Assembly (NCBI GenBank): GCA_039619475.1
Contig: CM077116.1
Location: forward strand, 370,726,294 to 370,790,293
Direction of reading: 5' to 3'
DNA: 64,000 bases
From: Icerya purchasi
Taxonomy: Eukaryota > Arthropoda > Insecta > Hemiptera > Monophlebidae
Shown here piece by piece: positions 1 through 11,096 of this stretch (the first letter of the stretch is position 1; every line of letters begins with the position of its first letter). Below the pieces are notes generated by a model, which saw only the letters and a program-made list of their open reading frames with translations, had not been told where the DNA came from and ran no database searches. A program made the position numbers and the translations under genes.

Positions 1-167
1 ACAACACGTCCGGGAAAAAAATATTTTTTTGAACTTTTAAGTTCGTAGCACCCTCCGGTAATTTAAATTTGAAGCTAAAATATCGTTATATTTTGTTTCC
101 AAAATATCCCCCTTTAAATATATTTACGAAAACTGCATTCGTCTGCCGTTTTTAGATCCAAATGGGT

Positions 168-835
168 TTTTTTTTTTTTAACAAGTATCGGTATGCATTC
201 ATACCACAAACAGCGGTGTTTGTAACATATTATAGAAAACCATTTTAGACAATCGGAGTACAGCCCAATCTATCCATTAAAAAACTTGTACATGTAATGA
301 TTAATTTCTCTCTTCTTATTATGTTTAATGAAAACGAAAGTTAAGTAATTGGAATCGCATCTCGGCACCATTTTCTTTCCGGCTCCTGGGCTGGATGTCC
401 CGGTAGAGTGCTTCTGTACATTTTTCTGATTGTTGGATTACAGTGATGTGATAATTTGTTGAAGAATTTTTCATACTGTTCTTTATGGGTTTGTTTAACG
501 AATGGCATCCTTAGATCATTGTGCAGGTTCTCGTTAGATGCATACTTTGGGGCTGCTGTCAACGTTCGCAAAATCTTAGTCGTTGTATCCGCTGCAAGTT
601 TGATCTGCTAGCACTACCGCCATATTTCCATATCGGTGCGATGTAGTTTAAATATATTTGCCTTTTTAATTTTAAACTTAGTGGGGTGAGTAACGACTTA
701 GTAGCGGATATAACGTCCTGACACGATCATCTTTGTTTGCACATGTGCTATATGATATCGCCATGTGAACCGTCTATCCAACGTGATTTCTAAGTACTTC
801 ACCATTTCCGATTGTGGGTCCAAATGAGGTTTAAA
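168..835 (-). mobile_element. 3' fragment of a jockey-like LINE (relative of element A)
   Basis: Read on the minus strand, the last part of an ORF2 aligns with the C-terminus of the LINE at 11.1-15.1 kb. The end of the open segment (341-571) shares the motif R-K-W-C-R-D-A-(I/L)-P-I-T and the stop codon with that element. Similarity continues, with breaks, to about 835, where the equivalent of the Y-L-G-x-x-L-D RT/thumb boundary lies. The T run at 168-180 is the poly(A) tail. The copy is 5' truncated and cannot make protein. Confidence 0.75.
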
Positions 836-880
836 TTAAATGGTTACTGAAAATGTTTATTGCGATGCACGGTTATTGTT

Positions 881-2460
881 TGTTACATATTTTAAATTTC
901 AGGAATAATAATATCGGTCTGCGAGTTATACATTTTGAAATGATCTTTAGGTAGTTTTAAATTCGTCATATCATCATATTCTTAACTTTTTACGCGATGT
1001 GTAGCGCTCATGGGTTAAAAGAGCTATTCGAACGTTGTGCATTTTCTGTAAGAGCATTTTAATACTGTTTTTCGACATAACTTCACATTTAAATATGTAA
1101 CCGTCATAATTTTTCCTCATAAAAAAACATCAAAAATTATCCGGCTTGCAATGATACGTAACAGTAATAATATTCGACTGTTTACTGCTCCATTTTTAAT
1201 CAGAAAAAATAAAAAGATGTGTTTCCGATTTGTTCTTTTACAGCGGCTTTGTAGAATTCCAGCTGTTCCAGAAATATTCATCCCCGTAATAAAATTATCA
1301 ACACTGATAATTGCTTAACATTAATGGTAACACGGAATTAACATTAATAGTATATATGAAAGCGAAATATTTTATTAAAAATAATAACTTGTAAATAAGG
1401 AAAAATTATAGTTATCGCTGTGTCAAGAGGTAAAATACACGTTTGATCACAAATATAATTCTTCGGAAACTAGAAAGATGAAAGATCGTAAATGTAAATA
1501 GGCAGTTAGGAGTATGTTAAATTACACTGAAAGTTGAACTAACTGGCAAATTGTAAAACCCAGAATGAATTTTTAATGATTAAAAAATAAACGAGAACAT
1601 AAATATACCAAAAGTAGGATATATAGTATTTGTTTCGTAAACGAAAAATGAAACTGGAAGTTTAAACAATTAGTATATATTTTTAAAATTAACCTGGCGT
1701 ATTCTCAAATATTTTTTAATAAATCGTATGTGGTATTTTTCGTTGGCGGATAAAAAATTCATTTTTTAAATACGATACGTAAAAATTTTGAAAGCCATTG
1801 AACATTAAAAATGTTATACAATGAAGCTGCCATCAGTTCTTCGTCCATCCAAGCTGAAAATATTTAACTGCCGGAGCGTTTGTATTTAAAAAGAAAAATC
1901 ACTGGGGCCGATACATTTATAATGCGAGTACTTTAGAAACTTTTTCTGCACGTTTTCACCCCGATTCACCAAGACACTAGATATTCCAAATTAGCGCACC
2001 AAATTATCTAATAGGGTGAATAAAATTAAACGTGTCCCACAAGTCGTCTGAAGTTTGCTCAAAATGAAACTTTACGAATTACATGCACCACATGAATCTT
2101 AAATGTAAATTTTGCATCTAGTAAAACACGAAGATCTCTCACACGAATCTCCCTTACCAAGGGAACAATATATTAACCACTCTATTTTCTATTCCCTTTC
2201 CGGCAGTAAATTTTTCGGGTAAATTTTGGGATAATTCTGACTTGGCTAAAATGAAGAAATAATTCAACATACGCTGTTTATTTTTCGAAATTTTTTAAAA
2301 TTCATTTGGGCTCGTCTACTGCAACTATATTAATGTGGCAGCGCAAACGATAATTTCCGATGTATAGATCGATTCGATACTAATACTATGCCCTATATAG
2401 CAACAACGGTTGTGTTTAGTAGTTAATTTCGAACTGAAAACAATTTATTCCGTGTTATTT
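881..2460. other. AT-rich non-coding stretch, nothing recognised
   Basis: No long reading frame, RNA gene or repeat that I recognise. Probably intron or flank of the Piezo-like gene that starts to be visible at about 2.47 kb. Confidence 0.4.
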
Positions 2461-2467
2461 AATTTAG

Positions 2468-2586
2468 CCGTTCTGACCGGCAGTTTCAACATGTTTCCGG
2501 GCGTGATGAAGCACATTAAACGTTTTGTTCAAGCGCTAGTGCCGAAGAAAAGCAACGACGAATATTGCGATGATAAGAAATACAAG
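2468..2586 (+). CDS. Candidate Piezo-like exon 1 of window (basic linker)
   Basis: An open segment ends at a donor (AAG|gtaaaa at 2587) in phase 0. The start is uncertain: acceptors TTTAG (2466-2467) or CAG (2481-2483) both precede the in-frame ATG at 2491. The encoded peptide is basic and hydrophilic, with F-P-G-V-M-K-H-I-K-R-F near the start. It is too short to identify alone. It is assigned to the Piezo-like gene because its phase fits the next two exons on the same strand and because Piezo proteins carry a divergent charged cytosolic linker at this point. It could also belong to a small separate gene. Confidence 0.35.
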
Positions 2587-2669
2587 GTAAAATTATAAAG
2601 CGCCGTCAGTTAAATCGAAATATTTCCGGTTCATCGTAGTGCTAAATATTTTTCGTTTTCTGCTTTCAG

Positions 2670-2726
2670 GAGAAATTATTGGCCGCGTTCGTGTCGAGTA
2701 CTTTTAACGATGTACTATTGAACAAG
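2670..2726 (+). CDS. Candidate Piezo-like exon 2 of window
   Basis: A 57-bp, 19-codon exon lies between a good acceptor (TGCTTTCAG, ends 2669) and a donor (AAG|gtatta, 2727), phase 0 on both sides. It continues the frame of the 2468-2586 segment across an 83-bp intron. The peptide is amphipathic (K-L-L-A-A-F-V-S-S-T-F). It can join the phase-0 acceptor at 8770. An alternative acceptor at 2785 would add only R-E-E and a stop at 2795-2797, giving a very short product. The choice cannot be made from sequence alone. Confidence 0.38.
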
Positions 2727-3863
2727 GTATTAGTAAAAATCGATAATGAATCTCTACCGAAGTAATTTTTACTTTTTATTTTTAGCGCGAAGAATAAATG
2801 CCGGAAAATTCTCGATATGACTACCGTTTTAAGCAATTTTCACACCTGCTGCGTTTAAATATTTTTTCCGACCTTTCAATTACACCGACCATCATCGGAA
2901 AACAACAAGATGAACGAAAAACACGAGCTCTTCTGTGTGAAAAATTACGCTTAGAAGTAGTGACCACAACCTATACGAACATCTGACCAACAAACAATAT
3001 ACAGAAAGAAAAAAACTACAAGCCGAAAGTGGAAGAAGTAAACACAAAGTGCATAATAAACAAACAAAAACAAAAAGAATAAGATCCTCATGTAATCGAA
3101 TTGATAACTCCAAGCTGTGAGAATAGACCATCTTCTTTGTTAAAATTCGGTAATTTTTCATTTTCAATAGTTTCCACAACTAGCCTCCTACGAACACAAG
3201 TTTCTTTGGCTAAGTATTATAACACACTATCCGATCAGAACTCACCAAACACAGGTTTATACACCCCCTAATTCATATATCGAAAGAATAAGTCTGCCAA
3301 GAAAACAAGGGAGGAAGAGGTTCCTAGATGTATCATCTCTCCACCAAAGTCAAATAGAAGGACTTGGAAAATATTTCCATTCAAATGAGTACCCATTTTA
3401 TACGTAGGGTGATTATTAATAAAGGCAGATCAAGACCACACACCGCTCAACCAATCAAAAAAAAAAAACAAGAGCTACGGAGTAGAAATATTATTAATGA
3501 GCAAAAAAGAAAAATGGTCTGGTAAAATGCTACATGGAAGACATATCAATATAATTTTCGAGATTCTTTTCGTTATTCCTTACCAGATCAATTTTCCACT
3601 AGTAACTCCCAAATCCTATTCTCATCCTTTCCTGGCGATCCATTGGTCAAGGCTTTAACTTTTCTTTCTAAGGTAGGCATAAATTGGAGCGACCATCGTG
3701 TTAATCCGACCACTATAGTGCCCTGGAATCATGTATCAACATCTATAAACATATCCTTAACAGATCCCTTAAGAACATCTAACCTTTCTACACCCATGTC
3801 TCGAGTAGTATTAAATAAACTCGCCTCCTTCCCTAACTACATTCGCATGTATACAGACGCAGC

Positions 3864-4136
3864 CATGGTCGTCGCCAGCGGGGGGAAGGGAGAAAAGGGG
3901 ATGACCCCTGGAGCCTCGAAACTTTTTAGTGAATTCGCTATGATGAGTATTCATAAGCGCGTAATCATGGACAATTTGCCAGAAACCCACGAAAATTATG
4001 TTTTAATTAAGATTTTATTCTTATTTAATAAAATATTAAGCCTTTACAGTTTATAAATTTTATTTTTCCTATAACTCATATCCTCTTTCTATCATCTTGC
4101 CCCCACCCGCTAGCTCATCGGCTGGCGACGCCCCTG
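3864..4136 (+). mobile_element. Non-autonomous hAT-like MITE, 273 bp
   Basis: The insertion splits a LINE RNase H codon series and is flanked by an exact 8-bp duplication, GACGCAGC (3856-3863 and 4137-4144). An 8-bp target duplication is characteristic of hAT elements. The ends form inverted repeats: CATGGTCGTCGCCAGC at the left and CAGGGGCGTCGCCAGC as reverse complement at the right, 14 of 16 matching. There is no transposase. Removing the element and one duplication restores the LINE reading frame, which fixes both borders. A second, partial copy lies at 61576-61744 on the other strand. Confidence 0.9.
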
Positions 4137-4927
4137 GACGCAGCTAAAGCGGATCCTACTAATTCTCCTTCACCAACTGCATGCACTTATGAAATTGGAG
4201 GTGTAATGTACACCGAGCGCCTAAACGACTACTGCTCTACTTTAGAGGCAGAAATATTTGGGTCCTTCTTTGTCTTGAGACATATTCTTCAAGGCCAGCG
4301 TCTCAAAATGCCCTTAATATTACCGACTCACTTCAATCTATCAAAACCATCCATAGTCCAGACAGTTGCAACTCTCTACTAATTAAAATAAAAAACCTCC
4401 TCCTCCAACTTTCACGATCTGAGGTATATGTCACATTCTTATGGGTCCCTGGCCATGTTGGCGTTTCCGGCAATCAGCAGGTTGACTTGGCTGCTGAGGC
4501 GACTCTATAGAGCCCGATGCCGTTTAACGCTGTGCTGCCTCGATTAGGGTCATCAGTCTTTCTCATGCACTTTGCTGAAAAGTGGAGCAAACTATGGTCA
4601 GAACAAACCACCTGGCTCAGGTCCATAAAGTCGAACACCGACCTATGGTGGCCGCCGTTTCCCGACTCACGTAGGGATTTCTCGATCCTATCGAGACTGC
4701 GTCCGGGGCACAATGCACTGTCACACAATTACGTCTTTGAAGGAACTCCCCCTACAGTCACCTGTCCACTGTGCGGGTTCATGGCCTCGTCAACCGTAGA
4801 GCACCTGCTAGAATGGTGCTGGCATACTTCCCGTACTTCTGCTGCCGAACTACCCGGATTCTGTTCGGGTAGTGTTGAATTTTGCAGCATCGAACAGACT
4901 GCACCGCCTTCTGTAATTTCCGGTGAG

Positions 4928-4971
4928 TCTAGGTGCCGTAATAGCCCAGGTAGTTACACACGGCGCCTAGA
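4928..4971 (+). other. LINE 3' stem-loop
   Basis: TCTAGGTGCCG (4928-4938) and CGGCGCCTAGA (4961-4971) form an 11-bp stem with one G-U pair. The 22-nt loop contains CCCAGGTAGTTACAC. It lies shortly upstream of the LINE poly(A). The same structure is at 23789-23832, and structures with related loops and different stems are at 28411-28454 and 41613-41641. In other LINE clades such 3' hairpins are bound by the RT; that role is inferred here. Confidence 0.75.
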
Positions 4972-5001
4972 TTTATATTTGTAAATTAATATAAAAAAAA
5001 A

Positions 5002-5002
5002 G

Positions 5003-5056
<54 letters not shown>
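5002..5056. repeat. (TA)n microsatellite
   Basis: About 25 TA units start just after the A-rich tail of the preceding LINE. Confidence 0.95.
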
Positions 5057-5058
<2 letters not shown>

Positions 5059-5224
5059 GAACAGCAAAAATATCAATAAAGAATTATAACGTATAAAACA
5101 CTGATTAATAAAAAGCGAATTATTTCCTGAAACTGAAAAGGTTTCTTATTAGGTACGCCGGATCAAGTGATTTCAATGAAAAGTTTAAAAAAAGGTATAA
5201 TATAATAAAATATCAAGATACAAC

Positions 5225-5790
5225 GGATTATTTGTAAAAATGCTATTAAACTTGTGTGAAACTGCCGAACATATTACAGGAGGATGTAAATTACTTGCAG
5301 GAACAGAATACATGGAAAGGCATAACAACATGGCAAAAATAATACATCAAGAAATAGCACACAAATATGGAATAATAAAAAACAAGAAAGCACTATATTA
5401 CCAGTGTATAATCCAGAATCAGTGCTAGAGAAAATGAAGATAGAAATATCCTTACAGATCATAAAATATATGGTCTATTAGTCCAGATTTTACTTTAATT
5501 CACAAACCATCAAAGAATAAATTTTTAATAGACATATCTGTTCTTAATGACAGTAATATTAACCAGAAATATGAAGAAAAAATAAATAAATACAGCAGCT
5601 TAGCCACTTAAAAATAAAAAAGAATGGAAACAAAACAAGGTCAATACCACTTATAATATCAGTAACCGGAATTACACCAAACATATTAATGGAAGGTTTT
5701 AAAACATTACAGACTCCAGGATATACACATAGTAACACGCAAACAAAATGTAATAAAATAATTGTGACTTAATCCGTCACAAATTATAGT
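5225..5790 (+). mobile_element. Remnant of a LINE C-terminus, probably RLE-type endonuclease
   Basis: An open segment (about 5240-5428) encodes E-T-A-E-H-I-T-G-G-C-K followed by a R-H-N-N-M-A-K-I-I-H-Q-E segment. Downstream, in broken frames, are S-P-D-F-T-L-I-H-K-P and F-L-I-D-I-S-V-L-N-D, then Y-E-E-K-I-N-K-Y. This order (Cys-His motif, then P-D ... I-D-V ... E-K-x-x-K-Y) resembles the C-terminal restriction-like endonuclease region of RLE-type LINEs. The assignment rests on pattern recall, not a search. Several stops show that it is dead. Confidence 0.45.
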
Positions 5791-6645
5791 AACCTCGGGA
5801 TATTATAGTAAACTCGAGAAAATAATGATATAATAATAATATGCGCAATCTGTACCTCTTGTTTATAATTACTTAATAAAAATAGTAAAAAGTCATATAG
5901 AAGTAAACATCTTAAGATTGAATATTAAATAAAATCTGTTTAAAACGTCCTTTCGGCGGAATATCCGATTTATACTTACGAGAAAATAAAAATGGAAAAT
6001 ATAACTTGCAATTAAGAATTGAAATCTCTCGGTACTGCCCGAAAATCTAAAATTTAATTCGTTTTGGTCAAATTTACGTATAAATATAAAAAAATTAAAA
6101 CGTACACAAAATCACAGAATTATATATTATAGAAATTATCTTTAGATTAGCATCTAAAAAAAACGGAAATATTATATAACGCAAATATAACACGCAACAT
6201 CGGAAGCAGAATTTACTATTTGAAAACTGAAATCTCAAAGATGAGTAGAGGCAATGTCAATAGGTATAAAATATTAATATAGAACGTGTTAAATTGTATA
6301 GCTAATGTAAGACGCCGATAAAATTAAAATTCGAAGAAATAAATGAAATAAAGCATATTATGAAAAAATACCATTTCTATCTACAATTCGTAATTTCTCA
6401 TTGTCTTATTAATAATAATACAGTTCTTTTTTCACAATGTTTTGACTATTTGATCAATTGATTTTTTTCATAAAATAATTTTTTGTCCCGTTGAGCAATC
6501 GCTTACCAATACTTATTATCAAAGATTAATTATATTATACAAATTTTTATCGTATCACTTGAAAGATGGAGCTATTAGTTCTATCGGTAATTGCGCAGCA
6601 ATCAAAAAGTGAATTATTAGATTTATACAAACAAGAACGTATAAT

Positions 6646-6680
6646 AATTAATTAATTAATTAATTAATTAATTAATTAAT
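6646..6680. repeat. (TTAA)n microsatellite
   Basis: Perfect TTAA repeats. A shorter block of the same motif lies at about 8668-8690. Confidence 0.95.
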
Positions 6681-7279
6681 TACTACTTCAGAAAGAAAGA
6701 ACATAACGTTTGCTACTGAGAAATACTTGGCCTATTTCTCACAGTACTTTGCTCTTCTACATTCCGGTATTCCTTTATTTCTTTATTCCTTTCCTCTATT
6801 AGTTTCATGAGTACCAGCTAGTCGACATTTTTGTTCATTCCCTTAGGTCGTATATCTTTGGAGTTCCCTTTTGTCCGTTCTTTAGTTTCAGGTAGGTGTG
6901 TATTTTATGCATTTTGTATCCATAAAGACTACAATTAAAAATCATCATCTTCGAAAACTTATTTTTCCTCACCAAGTAATACCATGTTTTTTCACCTGTT
7001 CCCCAGCGGGAAAAAATTAGTTTTGGGCATCGTTGCCGCAATTTTCTGATTTTCTTTGGTTTGCCTTCTTTTGCTTTTTCCCGTGCTGTATTTATGGAAT
7101 TTAAAAAATAACCTTATGCAGTTTTATGAGGTAATGACTTTTCAGAATCTTTTCTTCTGCCTCCTTTCTGTTCCATATTCATAAACGAATTAACGACTGT
7201 GATCCGCTATTTTCATTTCCCCCAATCACCTTTGCTCTAAATTCTTAATTATATCTAACTCCACGACCGCCCTTTAATT

Positions 7280-8040
7280 CATTCTCCCCTACCTGATCAT
7301 TCCTGTGATTTTATTATACTTCCTGTACGCTCACTTATCCGCGTTCCTTTTTTCGCTTCATTCCATTCAGATTGATTTGTTGCGGGTTCTTAGCCATTCG
7401 AGCAGCATCTTCGGTAATGAAGCCGCGGACTCCTTGACACACGGGTTTCTGTTTTTTTTTTCACTTCTTTTCTTAAGAAAACTCCCATCGTCTAATCTCC
7501 TGTCACTGTGTAAAAGTTTTCATCTTAGATTACGGTATCGGATATTTACGCATCCTCTTTTTCTAACAATTGTGTTCTTTCTATCTGTCCGTTCAACATA
7601 ATCTTCTTGTCAATCCGTGGTTCTCTTTATTTCCTTCACTTCGTCGTTCAGTTGTTGTCTCCATTATTCGTCTACGTTCTTAAGCCATAGTCTATTAATT
7701 CCGTTTTCGTTTTTCGTCGGTTTCTTCTAGACAAAAGGAAGAGCGTGTTTGCGATGCTGGTCATGTGTTTATTTTAAGTGTGTTCGTTTTTTTTCTGTTT
7801 AATCGTTCTCCCCTGTATTCCAGTTTGCTGCAACTCGGTCTTTCTACTCCACACTGCGCCTTTTATATCCTATCCTTTCCTTCTCCACACGTTATTTCTA
7901 TTATATTGATTACTTTCTCCTAACGACATTTAATATTGTATAAAGAGATATAATTGACTTGTTCCTTTTCTAATTTTTTCTGGCTGAAGATGTCCTTGTT
8001 GACGAACCGGAAAAAAAAAAGAAAAAAAAAAAAAGAAAAA
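7280..8040 (+). mobile_element. LINE family C, 3' fragment (C1)
   Basis: A decayed plus-strand copy. Near 7390-7435 it encodes G-N-E-A-A-D-S-L, the end of an RNase H domain. At about 7610-7690 it resembles the P-W-x-x-F-x-x-F-S-x-R segment of the best family C copy (39.7-40.4 kb). It ends with the family tail (TGTCCTTGTTGACGAACC) and an A-rich run at about 8010. Confidence 0.7.
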
Positions 8041-8769
8041 AATTTAACAAACGTAATATAGTGGCGTAATTCTTACTCCATTCAATATTTTCGCAATATG
8101 ATCTTTCCGCGTTATTGTCTATTGCCAATCCGACAAATCTGTATATTTGGTAACAGACTGTCAAACTCTGCGTACTTGTTTCGTTTATATATGTAAACAT
8201 TGTGTAGAGTGAAATGCGAGAATTCCTGTACCTGTTAAGAGAGATGTTACGTACATGATCCTCGACTTCGTATCATTTACCCCGTTATATTTCTATCGTG
8301 TTTAATATATCGATACCTCGTGCAAACCTGTTTTACCAATTTTGATGTCCTTATGTTCTGTAACCAGAGCGATATCTACACTTGCGTAGATGGTGGAATT
8401 TATACTGTAGATTGCGAATGTAGTGATGTAGATTAAAACAAATAGTGGAGATAGGTGTAAGTTTCTTGACCTACGCCATACAACAGATTTACTTGAGAAC
8501 TCAGTTTTCCGTTAATTTTAAATCGTGCATTTCCGACTTTGTAAACGGTCTATAAACCATTCCTTTTTGTTTTGTTTTATACCTGTTTCTGTATCTGAAG
8601 TTAACTTTAAATTACTCCCCGCGTTATTCTTCGTACGCTACATACAAAAAATTAGGCTCAAAAAAAGTAATTAATTAATTAATTAATTAAATAAAACTAA
8701 ACACGGCGTAAATATTATTAATAAACTTTTATTCGATAATGAGGTATAATGAAGTAAAATTTATTCTAG

Positions 8770-9307
8770 GAAAAAATTGATTACTTAGACGTCGCGACGA
8801 ATTTTTCGGATAAACTTGCAACTGGTGGTGCGGACAAGAAAACCGATGAAAAACCGAAAGACGAACGAATGAAAATGATAAAACGAGAAGCTGGTCGGGA
8901 AAAAATCGCGAAGAAGCCGGTTCACTTAGATTCTCGGAAACCGGGAGTGAAGGGAATGGAGAAATCGGGCCTCACTAAAGCACCGAGCATCGCAACAAAA
9001 AGCGTTCCTGCAAAGAAAACAGTTGCAACAAGTAAAGATGAAGCGAATAATGATCAAAGTAAGATGGGGAAAAAATCCATTAAAACGAAAGTGAAAGAGG
9101 CGAAAATAAAACTATTTGAAGAACGAATAAAATCCGATCAAAATGAAACCGAAACTCCGAAAATAGATCAGACGGACGTCGATGAAACGAAAGGAAGAGA
9201 AGTCGGCGAACATGACGAAGCGGAAGCAGAAAAACCAAAAGCAAAAAAAGAAGATAGCGAAGAAAGCGAAATGTTGAAAAAAGAGCCGCAACCTGAAACG
9301 GCAGAAG
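8770..9307 (+). CDS. Candidate Piezo-like exon 3: lysine/glutamate-rich linker
   Basis: An exon of 179 codons plus one base. The acceptor is TTATTCTAG (ends 8769); the donor is GAAG|gttaat at 9308. It begins in phase 0 (E-K-I-D-Y-L-D-V) and ends with a single G, which together with AA at 15154-15155 makes a Glu codon, so it joins the next exon in frame. The peptide is basic at first (many K, R, P, S) and strongly acidic at the end, with no hydrophobic segment. A long, poorly conserved charged loop at this point is normal for Piezo channels, but sequence identity cannot prove it. If the frame is not spliced it ends at a stop at 9310-9312. Confidence 0.5.
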
Positions 9308-9404
9308 GTTAATACAAAAAAAAAAAACTGAAACGACCGTTCTCTTATTAGTATGTATTTGTTTGCTAGAACAGCAGATAAACGTGGGGGAGTTTTTTTT
9401 GCTT

Positions 9405-10900
9405 TTTTTTTCTTGGGCGCCTCAACACAGGACAAATTTACTCAACGCAAAGGACTAGCGGAATTATGAGACGTAGGAATTTGGTAGGTTATATCAGGAA
9501 GCGATGAGAAACAGGAGAAATGAAGGTCGCCAACACAGGAACAACCGTAGGAGATGGAAGAGCAAAAATGTAGTGGACACAGTAAGGAGTCGGAAGACCA
9601 AGCCAACCAAATTGGAATAAAGGACTGCGCGCTCCGAGGAGATACAAGAGCATTCGAATTGAACATGATTTGCATCGCAGGTCAAATTTAAGATAGAAAG
9701 ATGAAAGGAGCACATAAGGGAGACTGAACAATATTAAAAAGGAAAGAGAGTGGCAAGTAGCAGGCTATGATTAAAGAGAAGGCGAATTATGGAAGAAATA
9801 ACAGAACGGCTGATGCAGAGAAAATTATTAAACCAGTAAGAAGGGGGTGGAGAGGGTTGTACAGCAAGGTAAAAGGAGTTAGGATTGGAGCAAAGAGACG
9901 GATAAAGATCAGAAGTCATGATGAAAACGATAAGAGAGAGGGAAAAGTCTTTTGGGGGGAGAATCTGTCTATGAAACGACCATTTACTGCAACTAGGCAT
10001 GCCAAAAGATCGGCAAGATCGTTAATGCCGCAACGGCCCGAAATCCATAGCAGGTCAATTAGGATAGAAATAAATTATAAATTAAGGAACGAATATAAAG
10101 AATAATAGGATCTGACGAGAGTTTAGGGCGACGAGATGGCTAATAAAACACTTTTCGAGTCAGAGCGTAGAAGGAATTTCGATGAATTGAATGTTGAGGA
10201 TATAAAAAAGATCGCACGTAAGTCATGGATTCGGCTAAAAAGATAGAAGAAAAGGAAGGAAATTGAAAGGACTTAGAATATAGTTGAGATCAGGAAGAAT
10301 AAAAACAGCTCTGATACCTGAAGCAGATTTTGAGCCGCCCGTAAAAATCCTGCTATGAGCTGGAAAGAGTGAGGATAAAGTTTGGTTAAATTTGTTATGT
10401 ATTACAGGAAGTGGAAGAGGTTTAATTTTAAAAGGATGAGAGAATAGCTTAGGAGAAAGCGACAGTTCTAAGAAGTTGTAAGTAAAGTATGGGGATTTGC
10501 TATAGGAGCGGATGAAGTGAGAAAATAGGACAAGTCGAGGCGTGAGAAAGAATTGGAATTTTTCGTGGAGAGAAACGCCAATTGTCCAGAATGTATTGAT
10601 AGGAATTCATGAGTTTCGAATGAGGGGTATGAAGACATTTAATCATAAATCTTTCAACAAGGCGAAGTCTTCGAATAAATGAAGGAAGGAAGCCAGTTTC
10701 GGCCAGGAGAGCTGGAGTTGGAGAGGAATTCAGAGCACCAATACAAAGGCGAAGACAAGAGTTTTGGATGCGATCAACTTCGGTAAGGAGGGATTTGGGA
10801 GCACTAGCATAAAGAAAAGAACAATAGTCCAATTTAGAAAGAATAATAGATATATACATATAACAATTATTAATACTAAAGAGGAGAAGCATGGAACCTG
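9405..10900 (-). mobile_element. LINE family C, RT thumb to 3' end (C2)
   Basis: On the minus strand, 10500-10892 encodes an RT thumb-like segment (L-D-Y-C-S-F-L-Y-A-S-A, R-I-Q-N-S-C-L-R-L). The RNase H region between is badly decayed. Around 9494-9731 lies a C-terminal zinc-type motif (N-H-V-Q-F-E-C) in mixed frames that matches the 40.1-kb copy. The 3' end reads TGAGGCGCCCAAGAAAA on the minus strand, with its A run near 9403-9412. The basic open frame on the opposite strand (9767-10105) is an antisense shadow. Confidence 0.75.
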
Positions 10901-11084
10901 TGCAGTTCGATTCTGCCCGGAAAAACTAACATTCGAGAAGAAAATCAGAGAAAGATTAGTAAAACGCAAAATTTCTGATATTGTCCTATGGCCTCGCCAA
11001 CCTTCTAATTACGATTCTCAAAAAATGTTTGTAACACCATTTAAAAAAGCAACCTAGTTGTTTCTAATATATTCCTTATAATTA

Positions 11085-11096
11085 AGCATGCCTTTT
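11085..11096. repeat. Target-site duplication of LINE element A (left copy)
   Basis: AGCATGCCTTTT here is repeated at 15076-15087. The four T bases cannot be separated from the poly(A) tail, so the certain part is AGCATGCC. Confidence 0.85.

Larger units (their letters stand above)
3545..4984 (+). mobile_element. LINE with RNase H, 3' part, interrupted by a hAT-like MITE
   Basis: Decayed coding sequence parallels the C-terminal third of the intact LINE ORF2 at 28.5-32.2 kb. It contains the connection segment (F-P-G-D-P-L near 3630), the start of RNase H (Y-T-D-A-A-K, split by an insertion at 3864-4136), L-E-A-E, the W-V-P-G-H-V-G-V-S-G-N motif near 4445, and a terminal Cys-His motif with C-P-L-C-G-F near 4770. 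The fourth RNase H acidic residue (V-D-L-A-A) is still encoded here. A 3' hairpin lies at 4928-4971, followed by an A run and a long TA repeat. Stops and frame shifts make it a pseudo-element. Confidence 0.85.

Noticed and set aside
2786..2797. Terminal exon R-E-E-stop
   Set aside because: The acceptor is plausible, but the product is tiny and the phase-0 exon at 8770 gives a better continuation. Kept as an alternative in the exon 2 entry.
9767..10105. Basic 112-codon frame on the plus strand
   Set aside because: It is antisense to the family C LINE remnant at 9405-10900.
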